Positions 46,275-55,626 of a stretch of 64,000 bases of DNA are shown here, in pieces. Every line of letters starts with the position of its first letter. The first letter of the stretch is position 1. Below the pieces are notes generated by a model. The model was not told where the DNA came from. It did not search any database and saw only the letters and a program-made list of their open reading frames with translations. The stretch comes from Lachnospiraceae bacterium 3-1 (GTDB lineage: Bacteria > Bacillota > Clostridia > Lachnospirales > Lachnospiraceae). Location of the stretch: the NCBI GenBank assembly GCA_000403255.2, contig KE159582.1, forward strand, positions 87,313 to 151,312. The letters are read 5' to 3'. The position numbers and the translations under genes were made by a program.

Positions 46275-47063
46275 CTAGAGCGTGTTTGAAAATTGCTTTT
46301 CGGCAGATGCATTGGCAGCGCCAACAGTGGCTGGCGCTTTATATGTATGTTCCACTACAGGATGCTGTTGACAGCTTTGTTAGGATCTTATGCGGCATTT
46401 TTATCAATGATAGAGGTATTATTGATTCAATGTCTGTTGTTTGCGGATGGTGGTCTTCTGGCATTGGGATGTAATATATGGAATATGGCTTTTTACGGAT
46501 GTTTTGTGGGATATTTTTTGATTTGGCGTTCCATTGTAAAACATGGCTTTAGCAGGGCAAAGATAATAGGTGCATCCATACTTGGTTCAATTGCCGCTTT
46601 ACAGTTAGGGGCTTTTAGTGTCACATTGGAAATTATTTTTTCTGGTATTACAGAGCTTCCATTTTCTTTGTTTGTAGGTATAATGCAGTCGATCTATTTT
46701 GTTATTGGATTTGTGGAGGGTTTAATTACTGCGATGGTTTTATTGTTCGTCTATGAGGCAAGACCACAGATGCTTCAAGGTACAGGGGAGATAACTTTAA
46801 GTCAGATTGAAAGCAAGTTTTCTTTATGCAAAGTTATAACAGTTTTTACCATTATAGCTTTGTTGGCAGGAGGAATTTTTTCGGTATTTTCCTCTGCTCA
46901 GCCAGACGGATTGGAGTGGTCTATAGAAAGGATAATAGGTTCTACAGAAATTGAAACTGTCAATAGTCATGTACATATGGTTCTGGAAAATATTCAGAAA
47001 GCCACAGCAGTTCTTACGGACTATAGTTTTAAAGGGAAAGACTATAGGGCTTCTTATGAATGA
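46275..47063 (+). pseudogene. cbiM: cbiM-type cobalt transporter gene with internal deletion
   Basis: From about 46,290 one frame reads SADALAAPTVAGALYVCST, the CbiM start. The frame then changes and continues MLLTALLGSYAAFLSMIEVLLIQCLLFADGGLLALGCNIWN, the CbiM core, and later ISELPF-like and PDGLEWS segments of a CbiM-CbiN fusion. About 40-45 codons that include conserved helices are missing at the junction, and no start codon remains in frame. The end after 47,063 is also unclear. The gene was a cobalt uptake permease component and is now dead. Confidence 0.8.
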
Positions 47064-47221
47064 AGCACGTCATATGATACAGGCATATTCTCTGCGTGCG
47101 CCAAATCAAAAAGGTTTGCACATGACATGTTTGATTAGAGTGGTAAGCTATTGGATAACATCATTGACGTAGGAGTAGAAAATTCCTAATTTATGGCTAA
47201 AAATAAAAAAGGTGTAAATGA

Positions 47222-47250
47222 AGAAGCAGCTATCCGGCTGCTTTTTGTAT
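47222..47250 (+). terminator. Rho-independent terminator
   Basis: GCAGC and GGCTGC pair around TATCC and are followed by five Ts. It isolates the LysR gene from the cbiM remnant. Confidence 0.7.
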
Positions 47251-47310
47251 TGCTAAAAGCTATAACCATCTAAAGGAAAAAAGAATTATGCAAAAGTTGT
47301 CTTTGGTGGT

Positions 47311-47340
47311 ATAGTATATGTAACATATTAACATACTATA
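47311..47340. promoter_or_regulatory. Inverted repeat upstream of lysR 1
   Basis: ATAGTATATGT and ACATACTAT face each other around AACATATTA, an AT-rich inverted repeat about 27 bases before the lysR start. LysR proteins usually bind such sites near their own promoter. Confidence 0.45.
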
Positions 47341-47366
47341 TTGATAGGAATAATAGGAGAATAAAA

Positions 47367-48278
47367 ATGACGTTGGTTCAGTTGAAGTATGTAATTACAG
47401 TAGCAGGACAGAACTCATTAAATGATGCGGCAAAGATGCTTTTTATATCACAGCCGAGCCTTTCTTCCGCAATACGGTCATTAGAGAAGGAAATCGGGTT
47501 CGACATATTTATAAGGTCGAAAACAGGGATCACACTGACAACAAAAGGCACAGAATTTATCGGGTATGCAAAATCCGTGATGGAGCAGTATGAACTGCTG
47601 GACGCAAAATATATCTCACAGACGAAAGTGAAAAAGAATTTCAGCGTGTCTATGCAGCATTACACATTTGCGGTCAGTGCATTTGTGGAGCTTGTGAAGC
47701 AGTACGGGATGGATGAGTATGAATTTGAGGTGCACGAAACGAAAACCCATGAAGTGATTGAGAATGTCAAAAATCAGAAAAGCGAAATCGGCATTCTGTA
47801 TCTGAATGATTTTAACAGAAACGTATTAACTAAGCTGTTTGCGGAATACGGGCTTACGTTTGAGCCTTTACTGGACTGCGGCGTGTATGTATATATGTGG
47901 AAAGGGCATCCGCTGGCAGATCGGAACGAAATCGCTATAGAGGAACTGGATGAGTATCCATGCCTGGGATTTGCACAGGGAGAGTATAATTCTTTTTATT
48001 TTGCAGAAGAGGTTTTAAGCACTTACCAGTACAAAAGATTTATTCGTGCCAATGACAGGGCTACCTTATTAAATCTTATGGTTGGGCTGAATGGGTTTAC
48101 TTTGTGTTCAGGCATCATATGTGAAGATCTGAATGGCAAGGATTATTGCGCCGTAAAACTGAAATCAGATGAACGGATGACAATTGGATATATAGCAAGG
48201 AAAGACGCACCGGTCAGTGCGATAGGGCAGAAATATCTGGAGGAAATCGCAAAATACAAGGATAAATCTTTCGATTGA
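47367..48278 (+). CDS. LysR-type regulator 1
   Basis: A 303-residue LysR regulator. Residues 1-60 contain the winged helix (AAKMLFISQPSLSSAIRSLEKEIGFDIFIR). The rest is the periplasmic-binding-like effector domain (FDIFIR to KYLEEIAKY). It is paralogous to the regulator at 62,640, which has the same ASCII-like pattern of motifs, including EYPCL(G/I)F and the RANDRAT/RTSDRAT segment. The two enclose the sulfur and nitrogenase-like genes. The effector may be a cysteine precursor such as O-acetylserine, as for other sulfur LysR proteins. Confidence 0.9.
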   Translation: MTLVQLKYVITVAGQNSLNDAAKMLFISQPSLSSAIRSLEKEIGFDIFIRSKTGITLTTKGTEFIGYAKSVMEQYELLDAKYISQTKVKKNFSVSMQHYTFAVSAFVELVKQYGMDEYEFEVHETKTHEVIENVKNQKSEIGILYLNDFNRNVLTKLFAEYGLTFEPLLDCGVYVYMWKGHPLADRNEIAIEELDEYPCLGFAQGEYNSFYFAEEVLSTYQYKRFIRANDRATLLNLMVGLNGFTLCSGIICEDLNGKDYCAVKLKSDERMTIGYIARKDAPVSAIGQKYLEEIAKYKDKSFD

Positions 48279-48294
48279 TCAGGGAGGAACTATT

Positions 48295-49461
48295 ATGGCA
48301 AGAGGAATTGAAACAAAATGTCTGCATTTGGAAGAAGATGAGGGATGCAGCAACAATTATGGGGCAGTGAGCTATCCGATTTACCAGACCGCAACCTATG
48401 CGCATTTAGGTGTTGGCAAAAGCACGGGCTATGATTACAGCAGGTTGCAGAACCCTACAAGGGAGCATTTGGAAAAAGTGGTGGCTGCGCTGGAAAATGG
48501 AGTGGATGCATTGGCATTTTCAACAGGAATGGCAGCAATTACTTTGATGATGGAGCTTTTTTCTCCGGGGGATCATTTGATTGTGGATGCAGATTTGTAT
48601 GGGGGCAGCATCCGGCTTTTCCGTAATGTATCTGAAAAAAACGGGATAACATTTTCAAGCATTGACTGTTATAAAGAAGATATTGAGAGTTATATTAATG
48701 CAAGCACGAAGGCTGTTTACATAGAGACGCCCACGAATCCGATGATGAATGTGACGGATATAGAGGCGCTTGGGAAAGTAGCAAAAAAGCATAATCTGCT
48801 TTTGATTGTTGACAATACCTTTCTCTCCCCGTATTTCCAGAATCCATTGGATTTAGGCGCTGATATTGTGGTACACAGCGGGACGAAATATCTTGGCGGA
48901 CATAATGATACACTAGCGGGATTTCTGGTGACGAACAGGGAGGATATCAGCGAGAAGTTTCGGTTTTTGATTAAGACGACAGGATCGGGGCTTGGGCCGT
49001 TTGACAGCTGGCTCATTCTGCGTGGAATCAAGACGCTTGGTATTCGTATGGAAAAGTCGCAGCAGAATGCGGCGGTTATTGCAGAATGGCTGAAAAAACA
49101 GAATGCAGTGACGAATGTAATCTATCCGGGACTTCCCACGCATCCGGGATATGAAATTATGAAAAAACAGGCAAGGGGATTTGGGGCGATGCTTACGTTC
49201 CAGCTTGAAAGCAGAGAGTTTGCATTGGCAATTTTAGAGAAAGTCCGTATGATTAAGTTTGCAGAAAGCCTTGGAGGCGTGGAAACGCTGATTACTTATC
49301 CGACAACACAGACACATGCAGATGTGCCAGAAGAAATCAGGGAGAGAAATGGGATTACAGAAAGCACGTTAAGGCTTTCGGTTGGAATTGAGGATGTAAA
49401 GGATTTGTTGGATGAACTGGATAAAGTTTTTCGTGAAATAGAAGGTGAATTACATGGCTGA
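48295..49461 (+). CDS. Cystathionine gamma-synthase/lyase-family PLP enzyme
   Basis: A 388-residue member of the Cys/Met-metabolism PLP family. The PLP lysine is in VVHSGTKYLGGHND. Other family segments are YDYSRLQNPTREHLEKVVAALE, ALAFSTGMAAI, YIETPTNPMMNVTDI and LIVDNTFLSPYFQNPLDLGADI. It could be cystathionine gamma-synthase, gamma-lyase or methionine gamma-lyase; the sequence does not decide. It begins 16 bases after lysR 1 and overlaps the MalY/PatB-like gene by eight bases. Confidence 0.88.
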   Translation: MARGIETKCLHLEEDEGCSNNYGAVSYPIYQTATYAHLGVGKSTGYDYSRLQNPTREHLEKVVAALENGVDALAFSTGMAAITLMMELFSPGDHLIVDADLYGGSIRLFRNVSEKNGITFSSIDCYKEDIESYINASTKAVYIETPTNPMMNVTDIEALGKVAKKHNLLLIVDNTFLSPYFQNPLDLGADIVVHSGTKYLGGHNDTLAGFLVTNREDISEKFRFLIKTTGSGLGPFDSWLILRGIKTLGIRMEKSQQNAAVIAEWLKKQNAVTNVIYPGLPTHPGYEIMKKQARGFGAMLTFQLESREFALAILEKVRMIKFAESLGGVETLITYPTTQTHADVPEEIRERNGITESTLRLSVGIEDVKDLLDELDKVFREIEGELHG

Positions 49462-50635
49462 AAGAAATCTTGATTTTGACAAAGTGATAGACAGGAGAGG
49501 CACGAGAAGCCTGAAATATGACTTTGCGAAACGGCGTGGGATGCCGGAGGACGTGCTGCCCCTGTGGGTGGCGGATATGGATTTTAAAACGTCTTCTTAT
49601 ATAGAGGATGCCCTGATAGAGCGGGCAAAACATGGGATTTTTGGATACAGTGAAGTCCAGACGCCATATTTTGAGGCGATAAGGGCGTGGATGAAGAAAC
49701 ACCATGACTGGGAAGTACAGGAAAAATGGCTGGTAAAAACGCCGGGGGTTGTATTTGCGCTGGCAATGGCAGTAAAGGCGTATACAAAACCGGGAGATGG
49801 CGTGCTGATCCAATCACCGGTATATTACCCGTTTTCAGGAGTGATAGAAGATAATGGAAGAAAAGTGGTAAGCAACACGTTAGTTCTGGGAGAGGATAAC
49901 CGCTACCATATTGATTTTGACGATTTTGAAAAAAAGATTACGGAGAAAAAGATTAAGCTGTTTTTCTTATGCAGTCCGCACAATCCGGTGGGAAGGGTGT
50001 GGACAAGGGAAGAACTGACAAAACTGGGTGATATCTGTGTGAAGCATCATGTGATTGTTGTCAGCGATGAAATCCATCAGGACTTTGTATTTCAGAGAAA
50101 ACATCTTGTCTTTGCAAATTTGAAGAAAGAATATGAGGACATCAGCATTGTCTGCACCTCGCCAAGTAAGACCTTTAACCTTGCCAGCCTGATGATGTCA
50201 AACATTTTTATCCCGAACCGTGATTTGAAGCATAAGTTCCGTAAGGAATTGGATGCGGCAGGCACGAGCCAGCTCGGCGTTATGGGGCTTGTTGCGTGTG
50301 AAGCCGCGTACAGTAAGGGGGAGGAGTGGTATCAGGCAATGCTTTCCTATGTGGCGGATAACATAGCGTTTACCAAAAGGTATGTAGAAAAAAATCTCCA
50401 AGGTGTACGCATGGCAGAACACGAGGGAACTTATCTTGTCTGGCTTGATTTTAGAGGAACTGGACTAAGTACAGAGGAACTGGAGAGACGGATGGTATAT
50501 GGGGCAAAACTGTGGCTTGACAGTGGAAAAATATTTGGGGAGAGCGGAAGCGGGTTTCAGAGAATCAATGTCGCCTGTCCCAGGAGTGTGCTGTCAGAAG
50601 CATTGGACAGAATTAAAAAAGCAATACAGGAATAA
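49454..50635 (+). CDS. MalY/PatB-type C-S lyase
   Basis: A 393-residue fold-type I PLP aminotransferase-like enzyme of the MalY/PatB group, normally cystathionine beta-lyase or a cysteine-S-conjugate beta-lyase. DVLPLWVADMDFKTSSYIEDAL at the start, FFLCSPHNPVGRVWT, VSDEIHQDF and SPSKTFNLASLM with the PLP lysine are diagnostic. ATG 49,454 lies within the end of the previous gene. It would release a thiol, pyruvate and ammonia, feeding sulfur to the synthases downstream. Confidence 0.9.
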   Translation: MAERNLDFDKVIDRRGTRSLKYDFAKRRGMPEDVLPLWVADMDFKTSSYIEDALIERAKHGIFGYSEVQTPYFEAIRAWMKKHHDWEVQEKWLVKTPGVVFALAMAVKAYTKPGDGVLIQSPVYYPFSGVIEDNGRKVVSNTLVLGEDNRYHIDFDDFEKKITEKKIKLFFLCSPHNPVGRVWTREELTKLGDICVKHHVIVVSDEIHQDFVFQRKHLVFANLKKEYEDISIVCTSPSKTFNLASLMMSNIFIPNRDLKHKFRKELDAAGTSQLGVMGLVACEAAYSKGEEWYQAMLSYVADNIAFTKRYVEKNLQGVRMAEHEGTYLVWLDFRGTGLSTEELERRMVYGAKLWLDSGKIFGESGSGFQRINVACPRSVLSEALDRIKKAIQE

Positions 50636-50650
50636 AGAGGTAGAGCTGCA

Positions 50651-51919
50651 ATGTTACATATTGAAAATTATGATGTAAAAAAACATATTTTAGAAGGAAA
50701 TTTTGGACTGGAGAAAGAAAGTCTGCGGATAAAAAAAGATGGCGCTCTGTCTCATTCGCCACATCCATTTCCCGATGATATGCATATTGTAAAAGACTTC
50801 TGTGAAAACCAGACGGAAATTAACACATCGGTACATACCAGCGCAAAAGGAGCGGTGGAAGAACTGGAATTTCACAACAGGCGTATTTATGAAAGGTTAG
50901 AAAGCCTGCCGGAACGGGAATACCTCTGGCTGTTTTCCAATCCGCCCTATATTGAGAATGAATCTGACATTCCGGTTGCCGTTTTTGAGGGAGTTGAAGT
51001 GTCTAAAGCTGCATACAGGGAATATCTGTCTGCAAAATACGGGCGGTATAAAATGACTTTTTCCGGAATCCATGTGAACTACTCGTTTTCTGAAGAACTG
51101 CTGGAAGCGGATTTTCTGTATCAGAAAGAGACGGATTACCAGAAATATAAAAACAGGTTTTATCTGGAAATGGCGCAGAAAATGGCATCCTATGGCTGGC
51201 TGCTTGTGGCAGTGACTGCGGCAAGCCCGCTTTTGGACAGCTCATTTGTGGAGAAAGGGATCTACGATCAGGATGTGTTTACGGGAATGGCATCCGTCCG
51301 GTGCGGTGAAATGGGGTATTGGAACGAATTTGCGCCTATTCTGGATTACCATACTATTTCCGCATATGCGGACAGTATCCGAAAATATGTAGATATGGGG
51401 TTATTGAAAGCGGCTTCTGAACTGTATTATCCGATACGGTTAAAACCGGCAGGAGAAAATAACTTAGAGTCGTTATGCCAGAATGGCGTCAATCATATAG
51501 AACTTCGCATGTTTGATTTAAATCCCCTTGTATGCGCTGGTGTGGAGGAAAAGGATATTGTCTTTGCACAGCTTTTAATGGTCTGGCTTGCTGCAATGAA
51601 AGGCCAGCCATTCGGCGAAAAGGAACAGATTCAGGCGGTGCAGAATTTTAAGAACGCCGCCCGGTACGATTTAAAGACCGTCAATATATTAACGCCGGAT
51701 GGCAGAATCTATTCTGTAGCCCATGCAGCCTTAAAAGTAATTGAAAGGATGAAGGAATTCTACGGCGGACTTTCGTTAGATGTGGAAGAAATATTACAGT
51801 TTGAATATGAAAAATTTACAGATGCAGATAACAGGTATGCATGGAGAATCAGAAAGCAATTTGGAGGCGGATATGTAAAAAAGGGGCTGGAGCTTGCAAA
51901 GGAAAGGCAGGGGGAGTAG
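50651..51919 (+). CDS. gshA: Glutamate-cysteine ligase
   Basis: A 422-residue ligase of the proteobacteria-type GshA (GCS group 1) family, forming gamma-glutamylcysteine. Motifs include EGNFGLEKESLRIKKDG, FCENQTEINTSVHTSA, FSGIHVNYSFSEELL, VNHIELRMFDLNPLVCAG and YSVAHAALKVIERMKEFYGGL. The enzyme is shorter than the 518-residue E. coli form. No glutathione synthetase is nearby, so gamma-glutamylcysteine itself, or a conjugate, may be the product used. It is 15 bases after the C-S lyase gene. Confidence 0.85.
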   Translation: MLHIENYDVKKHILEGNFGLEKESLRIKKDGALSHSPHPFPDDMHIVKDFCENQTEINTSVHTSAKGAVEELEFHNRRIYERLESLPEREYLWLFSNPPYIENESDIPVAVFEGVEVSKAAYREYLSAKYGRYKMTFSGIHVNYSFSEELLEADFLYQKETDYQKYKNRFYLEMAQKMASYGWLLVAVTAASPLLDSSFVEKGIYDQDVFTGMASVRCGEMGYWNEFAPILDYHTISAYADSIRKYVDMGLLKAASELYYPIRLKPAGENNLESLCQNGVNHIELRMFDLNPLVCAGVEEKDIVFAQLLMVWLAAMKGQPFGEKEQIQAVQNFKNAARYDLKTVNILTPDGRIYSVAHAALKVIERMKEFYGGLSLDVEEILQFEYEKFTDADNRYAWRIRKQFGGGYVKKGLELAKERQGE

Positions 51920-52690
51920 ATGTGTGAATTATTTGGCGTAACCTCCCAAGGCAGGATCGTATTAAACGAGCTTCTTTTGGAGTTTTTTTCACATGGCGTG
52001 GAACATCCCAATGGATGGGGAATGGCATTTTTTTATGGAAATGCGGTATCTCTGGAAAAACAGCCGGAAGCCTCACATAAAAGTGTTTATCTGAAACAGA
52101 GGTTACAATTTAAGGTGGAAGCGGATAAAATGATTGCGCATATCAGGCTTGCTACAAGAGGAAATCTTAATTACGAAAACACCCATCCTTTTGTTATGCG
52201 GGATAATAGTAACAGGACATGGACGCTGGCGCATAACGGGACGATTTTTGACTGCGATCTGTTGAATCTTTTTACGAAGCGCCAACAGGGGCAGACGGAC
52301 AGTGAGCGGATTCTGGCATATATTGTCAGCCGGATGAATAAAGAAATGGAAAAGAAAAAAGAACTGTCAGGACAGGAACGGTTTGGGCTGGTAAATGAAA
52401 TCCTCTGTGAGATTACACCGGAAAATAAGGTAAATCTCCTTTTATTTGACGGTGAACTGATGTATGTGCATACTAATTATAAAAACAGTCTGTACCGTTG
52501 TCAGAAAGGAGAGGCAGTTGTGATATCTACCACACCGTTGGACTGCCATAGATGGGAGCCTGTTCCAATGAAAACTCTGATTGCCTATCAGGATGGCAAA
52601 CAGATACACACAGGTACGAAGCATGACAATGAATTTTTTGAAACGGAAGAAAAAATGCGGTTACTGTTTTTGGATTTTGCAAATTTATGA
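51920..52690 (+). CDS. Class II glutamine amidotransferase, YafJ/EgtC-like
   Basis: A 256-residue Ntn-type amidohydrolase beginning MCELFGVTS, where Cys2 becomes the N-terminal nucleophile after Met removal. HPNGWGMAFFYG, ARLATRGNLNYENTHPF-like and LAHNGTIFDC segments match YafJ and EgtC. EgtC removes gamma-glutamyl groups after EgtA, a glutamate-cysteine ligase, has added them. It follows gshA with no intergenic space, the same logic of adding and removing glutamate. No EgtB or EgtD is present. Confidence 0.85.
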   Translation: MCELFGVTSQGRIVLNELLLEFFSHGVEHPNGWGMAFFYGNAVSLEKQPEASHKSVYLKQRLQFKVEADKMIAHIRLATRGNLNYENTHPFVMRDNSNRTWTLAHNGTIFDCDLLNLFTKRQQGQTDSERILAYIVSRMNKEMEKKKELSGQERFGLVNEILCEITPENKVNLLLFDGELMYVHTNYKNSLYRCQKGEAVVISTTPLDCHRWEPVPMKTLIAYQDGKQIHTGTKHDNEFFETEEKMRLLFLDFANL

Positions 52691-52780
52691 TGATGGAAAA
52701 ATGCTTTTCTTTTTCAATCATATAGGATGCTTGAAAAACTTTTTTAAACATATTTAAAATAGCAGGAGGATAATACAAAA

Positions 52781-53656
52781 ATGAATGATAACAGATATGA
52801 ATTAAACAAAGAATTAGCACAAATGTTAAAAGGCGGCGTCATTATGGATGTAACAACACCGGAGCAGGCAAAGATAGCGGAAGAAGCCGGAGCCTGTGCG
52901 GTCATGGCATTAGAGAGGATACCCGCAGACATCAGGGCGGCGGGCGGTGTTTCCCGCATGAGCGATCCGAAAATGATAAAAGGAATACAGGAAGCTGTTT
53001 CCATTCCTGTTATGGCGAAATGCAGGATCGGGCATTTTGCGGAAGCGCAGATTTTGGAAGCGATAGAGATTGATTATATTGACGAGAGCGAAGTTTTATC
53101 ACCTGCGGATGATGTTTACCATATTGATAAAACCAGGTTTAACGTTCCCTTTGTGTGCGGGGCAAAGGATTTAGGCGAGGCATTGCGGAGAATTAACGAA
53201 GGGGCGTCCATGATCCGGACAAAGGGAGAACCGGGAACGGGGGATGTTGTGCAGGCGGTGCGCCATATGAGGAAGATGAATCAGGAAATTGCAAGGCTTA
53301 CGTCCATGCGGGAGGATGAATTGTTTCAGGCAGCAAAGGAACTGGAAGTTCCTTATGACCTTGTAAAATATGTCCATGAAAACAGCAGGCTGCCAGTCGT
53401 GAACTTTGCGGCGGGAGGCGTTGCAACGCCTGCAGATGCGGCGCTGATGATGCAGCTTGGGGCAGAAGGCGTATTTGTAGGATCAGGCATTTTTAAATCA
53501 GGAGATCCAAAGAAACGTGCCGCAGCGATTGTAAAGGCAGTTACCAATTTTAATGATGCAAAGCTTTTGGCAGAATTGTCCGAGGATCTGGGAGAAGCTA
53601 TGGTGGGAATCAATGAACAGGAAATAGAACTTCTCATGGCTGAAAGGGGAAAATAG
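52781..53656 (+). CDS. pdxS: Pyridoxal 5'-phosphate synthase subunit PdxS
   Basis: A 291-residue PdxS that makes PLP from ribose 5-phosphate, glyceraldehyde 3-phosphate and ammonia. [31 protein letters not shown] is unmistakable. The catalytic lysines are in [10 protein letters not shown] and [11 protein letters not shown]. It pairs with pdxT four bases downstream. The presence beside five PLP enzymes suggests cofactor supply for this sulfur block. Confidence 0.97.
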   Translation: MNDNRYELNKELAQMLKGGVIMDVTTPEQAKIAEEAGACAVMALERIPADIRAAGGVSRMSDPKMIKGIQEAVSIPVMAKCRIGHFAEAQILEAIEIDYIDESEVLSPADDVYHIDKTRFNVPFVCGAKDLGEALRRINEGASMIRTKGEPGTGDVVQAVRHMRKMNQEIARLTSMREDELFQAAKELEVPYDLVKYVHENSRLPVVNFAAGGVATPADAALMMQLGAEGVFVGSGIFKSGDPKKRAAAIVKAVTNFNDAKLLAELSEDLGEAMVGINEQEIELLMAERGK

Positions 53657-53659
53657 AAC

Positions 53660-54238
53660 ATGAAAATAGCGGTATTGTCTGTACAGGGGGCATTTATTGA
53701 GCATGAAAAAATGCTCTCCCTGTTAGGCGTACAGAGTTTTGAAATACGTCAGAAAAGAGATTTAGAACAGGAATTTGACGGTTTGATTTTGCCGGGCGGG
53801 GAAAGCACGGTTATGGGTAAACTGTTAAGGGAACTGGATTTATTTGATACATTGGAGAAAAAAATAAAAGAAGGGCTTCCGGTACTGGGAACCTGTGCCG
53901 GATTGATTCTTTTGGCAGAAAAGATCTCGAATGATGAAAATACATATTTGGGAACCCTTCCAGTTACCGTAAGACGTAATGCTTACGGAAGGCAGCTGGG
54001 CAGTTTTTATACGGAAGAAGAAGTAACTGGTGTGGGCAAAATCCCTATGGCGTTTATACGGGCCCCTTTTGTAGAAAGTGCAGGGGCAGATACAGAAATT
54101 ATAGCAAGGGTGGATGGAAATATTGTTGGGGTAAAATACCATAACCAGATCGGCGTTTCCTTTCATCCGGAGGTTACAGAATGTACCAGGCTGCATGAAT
54201 ACTTCTTACGAATATGCCAGGCTCATTCCAAACCATAG
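53660..54238 (+). CDS. pdxT: Pyridoxal 5'-phosphate synthase glutaminase PdxT
   Basis: A 192-residue class I glutaminase subunit that passes ammonia to PdxS. KIAVLSVQGAFIEHEKML starts it, LPGGESTVMGKLL follows, the nucleophile is in VLGTCAGLILLA, and the His-Glu pair is in VSFHPEVTE. It is complete and four bases after pdxS. Confidence 0.97.
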   Translation: MKIAVLSVQGAFIEHEKMLSLLGVQSFEIRQKRDLEQEFDGLILPGGESTVMGKLLRELDLFDTLEKKIKEGLPVLGTCAGLILLAEKISNDENTYLGTLPVTVRRNAYGRQLGSFYTEEEVTGVGKIPMAFIRAPFVESAGADTEIIARVDGNIVGVKYHNQIGVSFHPEVTECTRLHEYFLRICQAHSKP

Positions 54239-54293
54239 CCAATATCTATTATATGTAAAAGGAATAATCTATTACCCTGATTAAGAAAATCTA

Positions 54294-54322
54294 TTGACAA
54301 GATAAAAATGGAAACGTATAAT
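54294..54322 (+). promoter_or_regulatory. Promoter of the cysteine-leader and cysK transcript
   Basis: TTGACA (54,294-54,299) and TATAAT (54,317-54,322), both exact consensus, with a 17-base spacer. A small inverted repeat CCTATT/AATAGG (about 54,348-54,364) lies between the start of transcription and the leader peptide. Confidence 0.85.
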
Positions 54323-54388
54323 GTGTAACATAGAATAAAACCTATAAAACCTATTAGATAAATAGGAATTAAGAAAGGAGCAATTCAT

Positions 54389-54487
54389 ATGAAAACAAAT
54401 AATATGGCATCAAACAGAAGAAATAATAATTGTTGTTGCTGCTGTCAGGCTGTATATATGAATACGGTTTACTTTTCATATGTATGA
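54389..54487 (+). CDS. Poly-cysteine leader peptide
   Basis: A 32-codon frame from ATG 54,389 with AAAGGAG eight bases upstream. It encodes MKTNNMASNRRNNNCCCCC followed by QAVYMNTVYFSYV and stops at TGA 54,485-54,487. The five consecutive cysteine codons are TGT TGT TGC TGC TGT. A terminator stem begins 30 bases after the stop. The position between a consensus promoter and cysK is what a transcription attenuator needs: shortage of Cys-tRNA would stall the ribosome and could prevent the terminator. A metal-binding role for the peptide is a less likely alternative. Confidence 0.8.
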   Translation: MKTNNMASNRRNNNCCCCCQAVYMNTVYFSYV

Positions 54488-54492
54488 TGCAC

Positions 54493-54550
54493 CCGGCTTA
54501 TCAGGCATAAAGCTGGCAGTTGTCATAAGCATATGGCAGCTGTTTTTTTT
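54493..54550 (+). terminator. Attenuator terminator after the cysteine leader
   Basis: A perfect 11-bp stem with two G-U pairs (CAGTTGTCATA 54,517-54,527 with TATGGCAGCTG 54,532-54,542) has a four-base loop and is followed by eight Ts (54,543-54,550). Immediately 5' lies a second stem (CCGGCTT 54,493-54,499 with AAGCTGG 54,510-54,516). This fits a pause-hairpin plus terminator. A clear antiterminator is not obvious by eye. Confidence 0.82.
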
Positions 54551-54651
54551 ATGAACGGAAAGGATGTTAGCAGAGCTATCAATCAAAAAGGAGGGAATAC
54601 CCTGCGGGTATACCTATATGCCAAAAACCAGGCAAGAAGGAGGAAATCATT

Positions 54652-55590
54652 ATGAGTCAGATCAAAGAAAGCGCACTGGAGTTAATCGGAAAAACCCCGA
54701 TACTGAAACTGAATGGGTATGCGAAGAAAGCAGGCGTCAAAGACGCCACAATTCTTGCAAAGCTGGAATATTTAAATCCGGCGGGTTCCGTGAAGGACCG
54801 TATTGCATTGGCAATGATTGAGGATGCGGAAAAGAAAGGCCACTTAAAAGAGGGGGCAACCATTATTGAGCCTACCAGCGGGAATACCGGAATCGGTCTG
54901 GCTGCTGTTGCAGCGGCAAAGGGATACCGGGCAATCCTTACACTGCCGGATACCATGAGCGTTGAGAGGAGAAATCTTTTAAAGGCATATGGCGCAGAGC
55001 TGGTGCTCACCGAAGGAGCCAAGGGGATGAAGGGGGCTATTGCAAAAGCAGAGGAGCTCTCGAAAGAAATTGACGGTGCAGTTATCTTAGGGCAGTTTGT
55101 GAACCCGGCGAACCCGGCGGTGCATAAGGCGACGACAGGACCGGAAATCTGGGAACAGACGGAAGGGAAAGTTGACATTTTTGTTGCCGGCGTTGGAACG
55201 GGCGGAACCATCACGGGTGTGGGGGAATACTTAAAAGAAAAGAACCCGGATGTGAAAATCGTGGCAGTTGAACCGGCGGGAAGCCCTGTTTTGTCAAAAG
55301 GAACGCCGGGGGCGCATAAGATTCAGGGAATCGGCGCAGGATTTGTCCCAGAGGTCCTCAATACGGAAGTATATGATGAAATTCTTGCGATTGAGAATGA
55401 GGATGCATTTGCGGAAGGCAAAGCATTTGCAGTCAGTGAAGGAATCCTTGTTGGAATCTCTTCCGGCGCTGCGCTTAAGGCAGCGGTGATTCTTGCGAAC
55501 AGGCCGGAAAATAAAGGAAAGACGATTGTAGCATTGCTTCCTGACTCCGGCGACAGATATTTGTCTACTCCATTGTTTAATAACAATTAA
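54652..55590 (+). CDS. cysK: Cysteine synthase (O-acetylserine sulfhydrylase)
   Basis: A 312-residue canonical CysK. The PLP lysine is in [15 protein letters not shown], the substrate loop in [14 protein letters not shown], the phosphate-binding loop in [12 protein letters not shown], and [14 protein letters not shown] and VGISSGAA complete the pattern. It joins O-acetylserine and sulfide to give cysteine. A good AGGAGG precedes ATG 54,652. Expression is probably controlled by the poly-cysteine leader and terminator upstream. Confidence 0.96.
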   Translation: MSQIKESALELIGKTPILKLNGYAKKAGVKDATILAKLEYLNPAGSVKDRIALAMIEDAEKKGHLKEGATIIEPTSGNTGIGLAAVAAAKGYRAILTLPDTMSVERRNLLKAYGAELVLTEGAKGMKGAIAKAEELSKEIDGAVILGQFVNPANPAVHKATTGPEIWEQTEGKVDIFVAGVGTGGTITGVGEYLKEKNPDVKIVAVEPAGSPVLSKGTPGAHKIQGIGAGFVPEVLNTEVYDEILAIENEDAFAEGKAFAVSEGILVGISSGAALKAAVILANRPENKGKTIVALLPDSGDRYLSTPLFNNN

Positions 55591-55626
55591 GAAGTCAGGT
55601 TTTGTCCGGATTGGAGGCAGATGTGA

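Noticed and set aside
50651..51919. Ergothioneine biosynthesis cluster
   Set aside because: A glutamate-cysteine ligase and an EgtC-like enzyme are adjacent, but EgtB and EgtD are absent, and the pathway mostly needs oxygen.
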